Shown piece after piece: positions 6,582-6,875 of a DNA stretch of 6,875 nt. The stretch is taken from positions 1 to 6,875 of the forward strand of contig CANHUM010000091.1 of assembly GCA_947463845.1 (NCBI GenBank), in the 5' to 3' direction. Below the pieces are notes generated by a model that saw nothing but the letters and a program-made list of their open reading frames with translations, made no database searches and had not been told where the DNA came from. Both the position numbers and the translations under genes were made by a program. The stretch's first letter is position 1. Every line of letters starts with the position of its first letter. The stretch comes from Comamonadaceae bacterium. Its GTDB lineage: Bacteria > Pseudomonadota > Gammaproteobacteria > Burkholderiales > Burkholderiaceae_C.

Positions 6582-6875
6582 TCAGCCGCCGCGTCGCATC
6601 ATTTCGAAGAACTCAGAGTTGTTCTTGGTGGCTTTCATGCTTTTCAAGACCATTTCCATCGCTTCGATCTCATCCATGTTGTACATGAATTGACGCAGGA
6701 TACGGGTCTTTTGCAGTACTTCAGGCTGTAACAGCATTTCTTCACGGCGGGTGCCGCTGCGGTTCAGGTTGATGGCCGGGAAGACGCGTTTTTCATACAA
6801 ACGGCGCTCAAGGTGAATTTCGCAGTTACCGGTTCCCTTGAACTCTTCAAAGATCACTTCGTCCATGCGGCTGCC
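6582..6875 (-). CDS. rho: Transcription termination factor Rho, C-terminal fragment
   Basis: The gene runs off the right edge; the last 97 residues are visible. Rho is the hexameric RNA-dependent ATPase/helicase that ends transcription at Rho-dependent sites. The fragment begins [17 protein letters not shown] and continues with [25 protein letters not shown]. This is the highly conserved C-terminal part of the ATPase domain, and it includes the arginine-rich segment lining the subunit interface. It ends with the usual FFEMMRRGG tail. The RNA-binding N-terminus and the Walker motifs lie outside the window. The order rho-rpmE2 on one strand is common in betaproteobacteria. Confidence 0.97.
   Translation of the reverse strand, partial: GSRMDEVIFEEFKGTGNCEIHLERRLYEKRVFPAINLNRSGTRREEMLLQPEVLQKTRILRQFMYNMDEIEAMEMVLKSMKATKNNSEFFEMMRRGG

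Noticed and set aside
6499..6582. N-terminal extension of rpmE2 to an ATG at 6582
   Set aside because: The extra 28 residues are not part of L31, the ribosome site lies directly before the internal ATG at 6498, and the extension covers the leader repeats.
1..6875. Mobile elements, CRISPR arrays, tRNA genes or a defence system
   Set aside because: No transposase, integrase, direct-repeat array, tRNA-like structure or known defence domain was seen; the genes are core housekeeping and envelope genes.

Overview
The window looks like ordinary chromosomal core sequence from a betaproteobacterium, most likely order Burkholderiales and family Comamonadaceae (Limnohabitans/Rhodoferax-like). This rests on the gene order pstB-phoU-phoB-phoR, on rho followed by a type-B L31 gene, on the moderately high GC content and on the protein sequences. 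The genus is inference from memory; no search was run.

Left part (1-2953, + strand): the 3' end of a phosphate-uptake and phosphate-sensing operon. It holds the C-terminus of the PstB ATPase, all of PhoU, the response regulator PhoB and the sensor kinase PhoR. The genes are packed tightly: 13 nt between pstB and phoU, an ATGA overlap between phoU and phoB, and about 13 nt between phoB and phoR. PstB energises phosphate import. PhoU couples transporter state to PhoR, which controls phosphorylation of PhoB, the activator of the Pho regulon. No promoter or Pho box is seen within this part, so expression should come from upstream of the window.

Middle part (2965-6084, - strand, convergent with phoR): a two-gene unit. 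A polytopic GT-C type (ArnT/PMT-like) membrane glycosyltransferase is followed after only 3 nt by a NorM-like MATE transporter. The two stop codons at the phoR/MATE junction lie inside one small hairpin.

Right part (6184-6875, - strand): the 3' end of rho, then an 83-nt leader with a TATAAT box and competing inverted repeats, then rpmE2 (zinc-free type-B ribosomal protein L31). A strong intrinsic terminator follows; its downstream side abuts the probable promoter of the glycosyltransferase-MATE unit.

I see no mobile element, CRISPR array, tRNA or rRNA, and no clear novel system. The points most worth a second look are the glycosyltransferase (start site, divergent active-site loop, coupling to a MATE transporter) and the rpmE2 leader.
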